Shown piece after piece: positions 34,464 to 46,000 of a stretch of 64,000 nt of DNA. This DNA comes from Candidatus Methanophagaceae archaeon. Lineage in GTDB: Archaea > Halobacteriota > Syntropharchaeia > Alkanophagales > Methanospirareceae. Position numbers and translations under genes: made by a program. Where the stretch lies: positions 1 through 64,000 of the forward strand of contig PQXC01000011.1 of NCBI GenBank assembly GCA_003194435.1, in the 5' to 3' direction. Under the pieces are notes generated by a model. The model was not told where the DNA came from. It ran no database searches and saw nothing but the letters and a program-made list of their open reading frames with translations. Position 1 is the first letter of the stretch; each line of letters opens with the position of its first letter.

Positions 34464-35567
34464 ATGGCAAACGAAAGAAGCTTCCCGATATGCTGCTATT
34501 GCGGTGCGTGTGCGGCGTTCATACCAGATTTTGAGAAGTATAAGGAGGAAGAAGTGGTGTTTGACAAGGGCTGTGGCGGTACGGTGTCAAAAGGCTTCTG
34601 TTTCAGCTTCTGTCCGCGCTCATTCGCAGCTTGCCGTTTATGTGAAGAGGAGTGTCCGAGGAAGGATTATGGCGTATGTGATTTCAGTCCCTGTGCTTCC
34701 AGTCCCGAGGGACGAATTCTGGGGCACTATAAAGAAATAATAAGTGCAAGAGCAACGGAGGAGGGCATAAGAGAGGTGGGGCAGGATGGCAGTGTTATAA
34801 CAGCAATGCTATGTGAAGCGTTAAGAAGTGGATTTATAGATGCCGCCGTTGTCGCTATACGGACAGAAGATTGGAAAGCCGAACCTTTTGTTGCCACCAC
34901 ACCGGAAGAAGTTTTGCGTGGCAGAGGTTCAAAATTCACTGCCTGCCCTTCTGTCCTGGGCGTATGGGAGGCAATAGACCGCGGGTATGAAAATATCGCA
35001 ATGGTCGGCACGGGCTGTAATATAGAGGCGGTGAGGAGACTTCAGGCGTTACGTGACCCTGCTCTGGAGCTGGACCGTGTGAAGGTCTTAATCGGGCTTT
35101 TTTGCACCGAGGCTTTCTGGCACCGTGATCTGGTCATGTTCCTCGCCGAACGTGGGATAGAGATCAAAGAGGTAGAGCGGTTTTATGTTACAAAGGGTAA
35201 ATTTATGGTGGTTACAAAGGACAAAGAGTACAGTATTCCAACAAAAGATATGGAATCTTGCGCACGGGATACATGCAGGATATGTGAAGATTTCACCTCA
35301 CAGCTCGCCGATGTTTCCGCAGGCTCGTCTGGTTCGCCAGAAGGATACACGTCATTAATAATCCGGACAAAAGCGGGAGAGGAGCTCGTAAGTGTATCAA
35401 AAAGGGCAATAGAAACGAAGAAGCTGGATGATGCGGGTATAAAAAAAATGGAAAGGCTCGCTTTTAATAAGAAGATGAGGAATTATGGTATGATACTGGA
35501 CCAGATGGGGATTTGTTCTGCGTGTTTAACCAATCCGTATTCTTTTACGTTGCAAGCATCACATTAA
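34464..35567 (+). CDS. FrhB-like F420-binding protein, likely electron-input subunit of glutamate synthase
   Basis: 367 residues. A cysteine-rich N terminus (CCYCGACAAF, CGGTVSKGFCFSFCP, CRLCEEECP) could bind Fe-S clusters. The C-terminal half has the FrhB/FpoF-type core: GRGSKFTACP near residue 154, MVGTGCNIEAVRRL near 181, GLFCTEAFW near 208 and CRICEDFTSQLADVS near 275. FrhB-family proteins bind FAD, F420 and Fe-S. It is followed 12 bases later by an FMN glutamate synthase, so F420H2-driven glutamate synthesis is inferred. The ribosome binding site AAAGGAGGAG precedes the ATG. Confidence 0.85.
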   Translation: MANERSFPICCYCGACAAFIPDFEKYKEEEVVFDKGCGGTVSKGFCFSFCPRSFAACRLCEEECPRKDYGVCDFSPCASSPEGRILGHYKEIISARATEEGIREVGQDGSVITAMLCEALRSGFIDAAVVAIRTEDWKAEPFVATTPEEVLRGRGSKFTACPSVLGVWEAIDRGYENIAMVGTGCNIEAVRRLQALRDPALELDRVKVLIGLFCTEAFWHRDLVMFLAERGIEIKEVERFYVTKGKFMVVTKDKEYSIPTKDMESCARDTCRICEDFTSQLADVSAGSSGSPEGYTSLIIRTKAGEELVSVSKRAIETKKLDDAGIKKMERLAFNKKMRNYGMILDQMGICSACLTNPYSFTLQASH

Positions 35568-35579
35568 GGGGTGATTGAA

Positions 35580-37187
35580 ATGGCAGATATATATGCAAAT
35601 GCGAGGTCTACCACGGGAACGTCCGTGAGAAGGAGAGATGTGAATGCACTGAGTGGAATGTGTCCGATATGCGTGAAGGAGTGCACGGTGCTATGCGAAG
35701 TTGGTAAGAGCGCGTTCAGGGGACGAGAAGTATTATATCCGGAGCCAGAGCAATTTGGATGGAGTACTGCCGCGTCGAACAAGGATTATGGACTCGATTG
35801 GTCTGACTTCAATATCCTTTCGCGGTTGCGAGGCGCGGAAGGGATTGAACCAGAGCCGGATGTCGCTTTGTTCCATAACGTGGATATAGAATCGAAGATA
35901 GGGGGTATTCCGTTGAAAATACCGCTGGCAACGGGCGCATTCGGGTCCACCGCGGTAGGAGAAAACAACTGGGATGCACTTGCTATCGGCGCCGCACTCT
36001 CAGGAGTAATAATAATTATCGGGGAGAACGTTTGCGGTGTTGATAAAGAGTCGGTATTCACGAACGGGAAAGTGACGCGCTCGCCGGAGATGGAACGGAG
36101 GGTGAGACTTTTCAAGGAATACTGGGACGGCAAATACGGTGATATCGCAGTGCAGACGAATGTGGAAGACCAGAGGTTCGGCGTGGACGAGTATGTATTG
36201 TCAAAACTGGAAGTGAACATAATAGAGAGGAAATGGGGGCAGGGCGCAAAGGCGATAGGTGGTGAAATACGTGTTTCTTCGCTTGATAGGGCACTGGAAC
36301 TGAAGAAGAGGGGATATATTGTGCTGCCAGACCCGGAAGAGCCTGTGGTTCAAGAAGCGTTCAAAAATGGGTTGTTCAAGACATTTGAGCGGCACAGTCG
36401 CGTGGGATTTCCGGAAGAGCGCGATTTCGTGGAGGATGTCGAATGGCTTCGTAGCATAGGAGCAAAGCATGTAACGATAAAGACCGGTGCTTATCGCCCT
36501 GTTGACGTTGCATGGACGATGAAAGTGGCATCAGAAGCAAAAGTGGATTATATAACGTTTGATGGAGCAGGTGGAGGGACGGGGATGAGTCCGGTGCCGA
36601 TGATGAATGAGATGAGTACGCCCACCGTGTATTTGGAAGCGCAGGTATTGAAGTGTGCGAGGATATTGCTCCGTGAAGGGAAATACGTGCCTGATATAAG
36701 CATGGCTGGCGGGTTCGTCAACGAGACACAGATATTCAAGGCGATAGCGCTTAGCAATTTCGACGGGAACAATGGCAAAGGACCCTTCGTGAAATCTATC
36801 ACGATGGCAAGGTCGCCGTTGACGGCAGCGATGAAAGCTCTTTATTTCACCGAACTCGCAGAAAAGAACAGGTTACCGAGGGATTTTGCAAATAAATATG
36901 GCAACAGCCCGGAAAAGTTCTTTATCGCTGCTGATGAGATAAAAGGGGAATATGGCGATAGAGTGGGTAAGGAGATACCATGGTCTGCGGTTGGTGTTTA
37001 CACGTATCTCAGCGAGAGGTTGGGACTGGGTTTAAAGCAGTTGCTCGCCGGCACTCGCAAGTTCAAACTGGATTTGATAGACCGTGGCGATATTGCGGCA
37101 CTTAGCAGGCTTGCTTCGGAGGTCACGGGGATACCAATGATGCATGAAATAGAGGCTGAGTTGTTTGAGGAGATACTAACATCTTAA
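35580..37187 (+). CDS. FMN-binding glutamate synthase, GltB2-like
   Basis: 535 residues. Converts 2-oxoglutarate and (glutamine-derived) ammonia to glutamate on FMN. The N terminus carries CPICVKECTVLC, probably an Fe-S site. The TIM-barrel FMN domain shows ATGAFGSTAVGENNWDA, the TIKTGAYRP loop, and FDGAGGGTGMSPVPMMN near residue 322. There is no glutaminase domain. ATG 35580 is preferred since AGGGGTGA ends five bases upstream; GTG 35571 is an alternative. It starts 12 bases after the FrhB-like gene, implying a two-subunit enzyme. Confidence 0.87.
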   Translation: MADIYANARSTTGTSVRRRDVNALSGMCPICVKECTVLCEVGKSAFRGREVLYPEPEQFGWSTAASNKDYGLDWSDFNILSRLRGAEGIEPEPDVALFHNVDIESKIGGIPLKIPLATGAFGSTAVGENNWDALAIGAALSGVIIIIGENVCGVDKESVFTNGKVTRSPEMERRVRLFKEYWDGKYGDIAVQTNVEDQRFGVDEYVLSKLEVNIIERKWGQGAKAIGGEIRVSSLDRALELKKRGYIVLPDPEEPVVQEAFKNGLFKTFERHSRVGFPEERDFVEDVEWLRSIGAKHVTIKTGAYRPVDVAWTMKVASEAKVDYITFDGAGGGTGMSPVPMMNEMSTPTVYLEAQVLKCARILLREGKYVPDISMAGGFVNETQIFKAIALSNFDGNNGKGPFVKSITMARSPLTAAMKALYFTELAEKNRLPRDFANKYGNSPEKFFIAADEIKGEYGDRVGKEIPWSAVGVYTYLSERLGLGLKQLLAGTRKFKLDLIDRGDIAALSRLASEVTGIPMMHEIEAELFEEILTS

Positions 37188-37197
37188 CATCGTAGTG

Positions 37198-38088
37198 CTA
37201 AGGCAAAGGGGGGGTTCTGTCCTCCCCACCCCTATGGGTGAAGTTTATAATGCTCAAATACAATCTGCTCCACCATATAACGGTTAAAGGTTGAATAATA
37301 ATAACCGATAGTATCACGCTAATTATACCGCCGATATGGGGGATAGCGCCTAAAGGCATAACGATTGTAGTTATTACGAGTACAATAAGCCATAACAGGA
37401 AGACCGCGACTTTATTGTGCATAAAAGCTACGAAACCGTTTTTAATACCTTCTATTGCACCGACATCGTCTATAACAACGGAATATCTGGGAAGTGCAAA
37501 TATTATACTGATGAGCAGGAGATAAACTATCATAGCGAGAAAACCCAGTCCAAATAGTGCCAATGCCATAACCGCTTCCTCAGGTGGTAGCTCCGAGAGT
37601 GCCCTTAGTTTTGGGAGAATGTATAAGATGCCGGGGATCAAGAAGACAATACCACCAAGAGAAATCAAACCAATAATAAAGTCAGTGAAGAACAGACTTA
37701 TGAACTTCCGCTTACCGTATTCGATCATGTGATAGAGGCTGGTACGTCCGGTTTCTGTTGCCTCCTTAGCCATACCGATCGCTCCAGCCCGGAAAAAAGC
37801 ATCTATCAACCCGCATAAAATTACTGTGACGATAAAGGCGATAATGATTATGACTATGCTCTGAATGATTTGGGGCTGAAGCTGCGAAATAACATCAGGG
37901 GTGATTTCATCGGGTTTTGTAAGGTATGGTACCAGCGAAGGAATTGATGCCAGTATGGCACCGCCCATGATTATAATTGCCAGTATGGATGTTAGTATCG
38001 AACTAAACACAAAAGGAAGGCAAATGCACAAGTTCTCCTTCCACGTGTCGAACCCCCTTCTGATTACACTGCCAATGTCTTCTACCAT
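37198..38088 (-). CDS. Multi-pass membrane protein, DUF7847/GDPD-membrane-like
   Basis: 296 residues with about six hydrophobic segments. The pattern VIRRGFDTWKENL at the N terminus, RTSLYHMIEYGKRKF in the middle and PRYSVVIDDVGAIEGIKNGF near the C-terminal third is common to archaeal multi-pass proteins annotated as DUF4013/DUF7847. No enzyme motif is seen. The gene ends 11 bases from the convergent glutamate synthase gene. Precise family uncertain. Confidence 0.6.
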   Translation of the reverse strand: MVEDIGSVIRRGFDTWKENLCICLPFVFSSILTSILAIIIMGGAILASIPSLVPYLTKPDEITPDVISQLQPQIIQSIVIIIIAFIVTVILCGLIDAFFRAGAIGMAKEATETGRTSLYHMIEYGKRKFISLFFTDFIIGLISLGGIVFLIPGILYILPKLRALSELPPEEAVMALALFGLGFLAMIVYLLLISIIFALPRYSVVIDDVGAIEGIKNGFVAFMHNKVAVFLLWLIVLVITTIVMPLGAIPHIGGIISVILSVIIIQPLTVIWWSRLYLSIINFTHRGGEDRTPPLP

Positions 38089-38135
38089 GTCAGGTCATGT
38101 AATGCTAATCTTCACAGTTAAAAAAGCCTTTTCAA

Positions 38136-38349
38136 TTACTGTCTTGAAAGTAAAACTGAAGTATTGACCACGCAAAAATCTCGATCACTTCTGCTGTTCA
38201 ATTCACCTTTTGCAACCGAGCCGAACAAAAGGACCGCAAGAACATTCTCATCATATTCTAAAAAAGCAAAAACTATTTTAAAACAGACTGAACGCTTCGT
38301 ATAGCGATGCAAATTCTTTAAAGAGAAAGCATCCCTATCAATTTTCCCA
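38136..38349 (-). pseudogene. Truncated minimal nucleotidyltransferase (MNT) remnant
   Basis: An open stretch with no ATG reads KIVFAFLEYDENVLAVLLF and GSVAKGELNSRSDRDFCVV, ending with TAA at 38136. The GSxxxGxxxxxSDxD pattern is the catalytic signature of MNT-type nucleotidyltransferases found in HEPN/MNT pairs. The protein stops some 25 residues after the motif, and no start codon lies upstream before a TAA, although a TTG start within it is possible. It holds most of the 320-base gap. I therefore call it a remnant. Confidence 0.5.
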
Positions 38350-38408
38350 TTTTGAAGTTATTCCCTGGAGATATGCTGTTGAGGAAAAGCGAATTTTATC
38401 TCCAATTT

Positions 38409-40058
38409 TCATCCCTCTTTTCTCCTTCTAATCAGATATGCCACTGTCAGCAATCCTGCAATTGCGAATATCGCTTCAAATCCCGGCACACCACCAACTC
38501 CCGATTTCTGTACAGTCTCAGCAGCAACAGTCCCGGTTGAAGCCTGGAATGCACCGCTTACCATTACCTTATCTCCCTCTTGAATGTCTCCCAAACCGCC
38601 TTCATAAACAACTGATATCATACCAGTTCCATCGTCTAATGCGAATGTATATCCTTTTCCATAAACGGTTTCTATATCACGAATAGTTCCTGATACTACC
38701 ACAGTTCGCTGGTCATATTTTGTTGCCAGCGCCTTCAGGTCTATTATTTTAACAGAACCAACACTTGCGTGTTTTGCCAGTTCCAAAGCATCATCAGCCC
38801 AGGACCTTGCGTATTCGTAATTTCCTTTGTCTAAAGCATCTCTTGCATCGTTTAGCTTACTTTCTGCATCGGTTACGTCAGCACCTATGGATTTCGCTTC
38901 GTCAATTTCCGATTGTGCTGATTCTATGTAGCCTGCTGTTTCATAAGCATCATCAGCCATCTTCTGAGCGTTCTGTGCGAGTTCGTAAGCTTCATCGTAT
39001 TTTTCGAGTTCATAAGAATCTTCTGCTCTGCTTAAGGCTTGCTCAATTAGAGATGTGTCTACATTCTTGCGTTTTAATGCGTCTATTTTTGTTGAAACGG
39101 AATTTATTAACTTTGATGCGGTCTCTTTGGCGAGGGATACTGAAAGCCAATCTATAATGTTTAACCCCAATTTTTTATTGTCATATTCGTAAAGATTTTT
39201 GATTCCGTCGTTGTTTTCATCTATGCTTAATAAAAACCCAACACTTCCAGCAAAGACTACTTTACCTTTTACATATTCAGTTACTGCAATGAAAGGCGGA
39301 TTTTCACCTTTCTTATAATATTCGCCCCTGTATCCTGTATAGGAATCTTCGTCTCCAGAAATTACAACGTCCACTGAGGGGTCGCTGATAGTTAATGAGC
39401 TCGGGAATCCTTTACAATTGGTGATTTCATATACATCTTTTGTTATTGGATGTTCTTTGATGAAAGGTCTGTGAAAAATCGGGCAACCTTCACCTTCTCT
39501 ACAACCCGGGTAACGATTAGTAGGGTCATATATAATATCGTCATTCAGCTTAATTCCAAATTCTTTCCCTATTCGATTAACTTGAGCTTTTTCTATGGAA
39601 AGATGAGTGTAATCAACCCAGGACCATCCACATCCAAATAAGAAAAGTCCTCCACCATCAGCAACAAATTTCTTTAGCGCTTTTATCTCATCGTCAGTAA
39701 GTAATTTAACCCCTTCGTCAAAGGAATATTTTCCCACAAGTCCGTTTGGTAAAACAAAAATATCATAATCTTTTAATTTATCATACGTGATTGGTCCATC
39801 AGTTACTCTATCTACCTGATATCCCTTATTACGCAACTCTTTGGCGAAATCAGCCAAGCCGGCATCTATATAGTTATACCAAGACTGATGATGTGATTCA
39901 TCGAATAAAAATTTTTTATTGGTAGTATCCTCTGCGCTCACTATCCCAATAACACAACCAACTGACACAGCTCCTAACACCAAACATATTAGCAACATTC
40001 CCATCACAGTTTTTCTTTTCATCTCCTTTTGATTTTTGTTTTCGTTCATTTTTATCAC
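38409..40058 (-). CDS. Exported PGF-CTERM surface protein with GATase-like and OB-like domains
   Basis: 549 residues. A signal sequence lies at ~15-41 (ends ...GIVSAED). Residues ~45-310 resemble class I glutamine amidotransferase-like/DUF4350 folds (LFDESHHQSW, FVADGGGLFLFGCGWS). Then come ~110 residues of helical, Ala/Glu-rich repeats, an OB-fold-like region with VSGTIRDIETVYGKGYTF, and a C-terminal GVPGFEAIFAIAGLL helix plus RRRKEG. That tail is a PGF-CTERM sorting signal, which predicts cleavage by an archaeosortase and lipid attachment. The catalytic triad of GATases is not evident. Confidence 0.72.
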   Translation of the reverse strand: MIKMNENKNQKEMKRKTVMGMLLICLVLGAVSVGCVIGIVSAEDTTNKKFLFDESHHQSWYNYIDAGLADFAKELRNKGYQVDRVTDGPITYDKLKDYDIFVLPNGLVGKYSFDEGVKLLTDDEIKALKKFVADGGGLFLFGCGWSWVDYTHLSIEKAQVNRIGKEFGIKLNDDIIYDPTNRYPGCREGEGCPIFHRPFIKEHPITKDVYEITNCKGFPSSLTISDPSVDVVISGDEDSYTGYRGEYYKKGENPPFIAVTEYVKGKVVFAGSVGFLLSIDENNDGIKNLYEYDNKKLGLNIIDWLSVSLAKETASKLINSVSTKIDALKRKNVDTSLIEQALSRAEDSYELEKYDEAYELAQNAQKMADDAYETAGYIESAQSEIDEAKSIGADVTDAESKLNDARDALDKGNYEYARSWADDALELAKHASVGSVKIIDLKALATKYDQRTVVVSGTIRDIETVYGKGYTFALDDGTGMISVVYEGGLGDIQEGDKVMVSGAFQASTGTVAAETVQKSGVGGVPGFEAIFAIAGLLTVAYLIRRRKEG

Positions 40059-40085
40059 AAACCTTTTCTTAGAAAGAAAAGGTTT
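40059..40085 (-). terminator. Perfect 12-bp hairpin at the end of the giant secreted protein gene
   Basis: AAACCTTTTCTT (40059-40070) and AAGAAAAGGTTT (40074-40085) pair perfectly around a 3-base loop, just beyond and overlapping the TAA of the 2178-residue gene. It is a plausible terminator or transcript-end stabiliser. Near-copies occur at 11997-12038 and 62682-62752. Confidence 0.55.
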
Positions 40086-43000
40086 ACCAAAAGAACCTTA
40101 TTGCAGGTATCCAGTCATAATAAACCCTCCCATTTGCATCCCCAAATGAAGAGCAGTTTATCCTGCCATTTGGTGTGAGTAAGGATGTATTATGATGAAT
40201 CTGTGGATAAGAGCCCGTTATTATTGTGAATTTATACTCCTCATCTGCGTACAACTTGAAAGGTTCAGTGAAAGAAAGATTATGCCAATCTCCTCCATAG
40301 CCTTCCCATGGTAAAGTCTCGATACCCCATGAATCGTTATAAATCCTTGCGTATTCCGTATGACCGCCGGTGCCTGAGCAGGGATAGGTGTAAAGTTTGG
40401 ACACATTAATCGTTTGATTTGGTGTGATTATGCCTGTATGGTTTCCCATTATGCTTGGGTATGGATTTTCGCTTGGACCTGTGTCAAAAACATTTTCTGT
40501 TGGTGCAAAGTAATTCTCAAAAGGCTTCATCAGCGGATAATTGTCGTTATCTGAATCTACGGGGTAATATGTATCACCAATTCCATCGTTGTTTTCATCT
40601 GTTCCGTTATAATCGCTCCAGTAGTTGCCGAGATAGTTCTCGTAAGTTTTTCCTTTATAGGTGTAGGTTATTTTTTCGGTGGAGTTCCAGATGTTGGTTG
40701 ACCATACAGAATAAACATTATCTGTGTTGTTTATGAAGTTGTTAATATATATGACGTTGTTATTGCTTGAAGAGTGCAGGATGATGCCGTATTCGTTGTA
40801 CAATGCGTTGTTATTTATGATGCTGTTGTTATTGGAATCCCCATAGAGGATAATTCCCTCCGTGTTATTCGAGGCGTTATTGTTTGTGATGATATTGTTG
40901 GAAGAATCAAATAGAATGCGGATTCCAAACTCGTTGTTCAAGACATCATTGTTTATAATGCTATTATTTGAAGATTTATCATAGAGGCAAATTCCTTCGT
41001 ACTCATTATTCGAGGCATCATTGTTTATAATGCTGTTGTTAGAACAATAAGAGAGGAGACGGATTCCATCAAAACTATTGAAGCTAACGCTATTGTTTAT
41101 GATACTGTTATTGGAAGAATAAGATAGATGAATTCCGTCAAAGTTTTTCGAGACATTATTTTCAATGAGCGTGTTATTGTTTGATAAAGAGGACAAAGAT
41201 ATTCCGTCATTCTTCGAGTTTGTTATGTGATTATGATTGAGTATGGTATTGTTTGATGCAACTAAAACAATACCTGCTGAATTGTTAGCCACTTCATTAT
41301 CAAATAAAATATTGGTATTGCTCCAAAATAATCCGAAACCGTCTAATTTGTTTGAATTTGCAGTATTTCGTGTTGCCGTGTTATGGTTACTACCAGCAGT
41401 TATTACAATGCCTCGGTATCGATTTAAATTCGCAGTGTTGAATGTTATCTGAGTATAAGTAGAATTAAATAAATAAAACCCATCTATGTTATTATTTGAA
41501 GCATTGTTATTTGATATTATATTATTGTGTGCATCTACGAAAGCAATTCCTCGACCATTCATTTTGACTGTATTATTTGCTATTGTATTATAACTACTGT
41601 TAGCATGTAAATAAGCGCCATCAGCAGTGTTATTTGAAAAAACATTACCTTTCAGGTTATTGCAATGAACATCTGCAAGAGCTATCCCACGATTATTGTT
41701 CAACGCAGTATTGTTAATTATTTGATTATAACCCGAATTAGCGTGTAAATAGATACCATCCGCAGAGCTATTCAAAAGAATGTTCCCCTTCAGCACATTA
41801 TTATGGGCATCTGCAAGAGCTATTCCACGATTATTTGCTTTAGCTGTATTATTTGTTATTCTATTGTAACTACTATTAGCATGAAGATAAATTCCATTAC
41901 TATTATTCAATAATGTATTATTTTCTAAAATAGTATTGCTTGAAGATGATAGAGAAATCCCATTATCGTTGCTTGAGGCAATATTGCCAATTATTCTGTT
42001 ATTATCGCTATTTGATAAGTAGAGCCCATTAACACTGTTAACGATCTTAAAACCATTAATAGTGCAATTATCAGCAGTAACAGTAATGGCATTTCCATTC
42101 CCACCTGCATCAACTACTGGATAATCAATTCCTGTTAAATTAATTGACTTATCCACATCCACATTCTCATTATAAGTCCCAGCGTCCACCGTTATCGTAT
42201 GCCCATCCTTTGTATCGTAATCATCAATCGCAGCCTGAATAGATGAGAAGTTCTCGCCTGTGTTTAAGTTATGAACTGGAAGCCCTGTTACTTCATAGAG
42301 CGCCACTTCATCCCACCATGCAGTCCCGGTTCCCGCATTAAAATCGAATAAGAACCAAAGCCAAGTGCAATCTTTGGGCATCGGCGAGAGAGTGAAAGGT
42401 TCGCTTTCGTAGTACCACCAATTTTTTGTTCCATTGACATAACCTATTTCTTTCACATAACCATCTGCGGGTGTCCAACCAGTATCATCAACATAATCAA
42501 GACCAATTACCACACACCCTTCTACATTTTCTGTTTTAATCCACCCACTTATCTTATATGTTTTCCCTAGTTCTAATTTTCCCGTTACATTCTGATAAAA
42601 TCTCCCAAGGTTGCTTTTTTCCATTTCAACCCCTTTTACACAATAACTTCCACTAACAGCGCAAGTGTCCACCGAATAATCCGCAGTTCCTCCCGTTTGA
42701 TACCAGTATCTCAATCTTTCTTCAAAGTTCGAATTTAACAGCAGGTTTTCTATCAACTCTATTTCAACCTCCCCATGAGCAGATTCTGCTGGCGGTGCAT
42801 CACCTGGATTCTTGGGACAATCTATCCATGCTTTTAATTTTACCGTACCTGGCGTGCCCATGCCTATACTACTGTTTGCAATCACTTCTGCTTCAAATTC
42901 GTTATCAGGACGTATAGGAATATCATTAAGTTCTGGATGTAGCACATCGTTAATGAAAATATCAACTGTGGAGCCCGTGGTGACCACACCCTTTATATTA

Positions 43001-46000
43001 AACGCTTCGCCGATTACTACTGTCCGTGGTATATCAAAGTAAACTTTCTTTTCTCCTTTTACTTTTATCAACCAGACAGAACCAGCGCCGTTAGACCTTG
43101 TCAAGCCTGTAATGATATATCCACCATCTAAAGTATGCTGAATTGAGTAGCCTTCATCCCGGTCCGACCTATCAAAGGTTCTATCCCATACTTTATTTCC
43201 GTCTGCATCTGTCTTTATCAGCCATACATCATAAAGCCAAACACCATAAGAATACCATGCCCATGTAGTACCTGCAACGATAAATCCTCCATCTAACGTC
43301 TGCAGGACTGAGGATCCTGCTGCACCTGCACGCGCACTATACGGTCCAAAGGTTTTATCCCATACTCTATTTCCATGTGAATCAGTTTTTATTAGCAAGA
43401 CATAAGGACCCCAACCTCCACTACCTGTGATAATAAATCCTTTATCTGATGTCTGCTTGACCGAGTAGCCATAATCCTCCACACTTACTCCAAATGTTTT
43501 ATTCCATTTTTCGTTTCCATTTTTATCTGTCTTTATCAGCCAGACATCCCTAAAACCCGCTCCGTAAGACATTGTATAACCCGTAATAATATATCCTCCA
43601 TCTGATGTTTGCTGGATTGATCGACCACTATCCTCTTCAGGCCCACCAAAAGTCCTGCTCCACACTTTATTTCCATTAGAATCAGTCTTTATCACCCAGA
43701 CATCACTAGAACCAGCGCCGTAAGACCCTGTAGAACCCACAATGATATATCCTCCATCCGAAGTCTGCTGGACTGCGTAACCATAATCGTAATCTGGCCC
43801 CCCATAAGTCTTACTCCATTGCTTATTTCCAATAGAATCAGACTTTATCAACCAGACATCATAATAACCAGCGCCGTAAGACCATGTAGAACCCGCAATG
43901 ATATATCCTCCAGTTGATGTCTGCTGAACTGATTCGCCCCAATCACGATATGCCCCACCAAATGTCTTGTTCCATTCTTCGTTCCCGTTAGAATCGGTCT
44001 TTAATAGCCAGATGTCATTCTTACCAGCGCCGTAAGAATATGTCTCCCCTGTAATGATAAATCCCCCATCCGATGTCTGTTGGACCGACTTGCCGCTATC
44101 ATAACTTGACCCACCAAAAGTCTTGTTCCACTCTTCGGCGGGTAGCGTTGGCGTTGGCGTTGGTTCCAACGAATAAACCTTATTTCTCGCATCAGGATAA
44201 TTCGCTACGGTATAATACTCAGTCGCCTCCGCAACCGTTTCCGGCTCGATGCTGAACTCATCCACAGTAGCCAGATAACCCGGCTGCGTATTAATATCAA
44301 ACCGATTCGCAGCCCATTTCGCAGTATGGTCTTTGCTATAAAGCGTCAATCCAAAATTCTGGTCGTTCACAAACGAAGCCCAGTATTCAGTAGGATAAAA
44401 ATACGTATTCGCAGACCCCGGCGACTGTTGGGGTATGCTGAGTTCAACAACGGTATCGTTTGTCCACGGCTTGCTGCCATTATACGTAATGCACCTGTAC
44501 AAACTCTTATTAACGTATGCGCAAGGAAACTCCTGGTCGTAGAACGTATGAACCTCAGTTCCCCAATGTGTCATTCTATAATCCACCTTTACAGCTTCGC
44601 CTTCAAGCGAGACCCATTGCTCCACATACACGTCTGCAAGCTCACCGGTATTCCAATCGCGTGGCTGTGTTTTCGTATAAATCAGATTCGGCTGAGCCGT
44701 ATAATCCTGAACAGGACTGCCCTTATCTTTTATATCTCCACCCTGAACCGGATTCCACGCACTGCTATTGTCATAGAACGCAACCTGAGCAAGCCTGCCT
44801 GCATCGTGGTCATCTATCAGATTGAAACCCTGATGGCTGATTTCACTTATTGCACCGCCCCAATCCAGATTGACGCCAACTCTGATTATGCCGTTATCTA
44901 AATATTTCAGAGTTGGCGGGATATTATAAGCGAAGAAGAATTTTTGCGTGCCAGGTCGGTAAACGCCAATGTTGGAGTCGCCATCTCCGTTCCAGCTACC
45001 GGTGATTGGGATATCGCCGTTATTTCCATAAGGATAAGGAGTAATATCCGCCTGGCTGCCGGTAAGATTCAAATCGAAATAAAAAGTCGGGTTGTTCCAG
45101 TAATCCGGGTCGTATGCACGATAAACACCGACATCGTCATCGCCGTCCCAATCCCAGTCTCCTGTAATTGGAGTATCGCCAGACAGACCAAAAGGAACAT
45201 CTTTGAACGAAGTTGCAGTAGAACTGCCCAAATTGAGCAGATATAAGTAAAATGTGCTGTTAGCAGGATAGTAGCCGCCGATGTCGTCGTCACCGTCCCA
45301 ATCGCCTGCAACCGGTATATCGTCTGGATAGTAACCAAAAGGAATTGTTTTGTCCGCTGCACCAACTTCATAAGGCAGGTCTGCCCAGTTTCTCGTTACT
45401 AAGTAAAACGTTGATTGCTCAGCGCCATCTTCTTTCGGGCGGAACACGCCTATCTCGTCATAGCCGTCACCATCCCAATCGCCTATAACTGGTATATCGG
45501 TTGTCACACCGAATCTGACTGTTTTCCCGTCAAATGTGAATTCCGCGGTGCTGGTGTTGTAAATGCCAGGTGTGTCTGTGCCGTTTGCAGTTAAATCTGC
45601 GGTGAGTGGGATTAGAACATTTTCTGCTGTTTTAATATGAATAAACCGATGATGAGTAGTACCCAATTGCCAGTCGGCATGCCATACGCAGGTTGTATGA
45701 GCTGCTACCTTGCCACTGCCAAGATAGAGCGCCACATGGTCCCACCATCCATCTCCGTTCCAATCGTAGTTGATAACATCACCTTTCTCTAATTGATCAA
45801 TTGAAGTTTTTTGTTCAGCAAAATCATTGTTAAGTAACCAATCGCCGAGGGCATCTGCACCTGCAATACCATATGGTCCGGTTGGAAAATCTCTACGCAC
45901 CTCCAATCCGCCACCTTGCTCATTTGGTTCGCTACCGATGCAACACGATACAAAATGAGCACAATCATAGCCTGTCCAACCCACAATATTCGTTCCCGGT

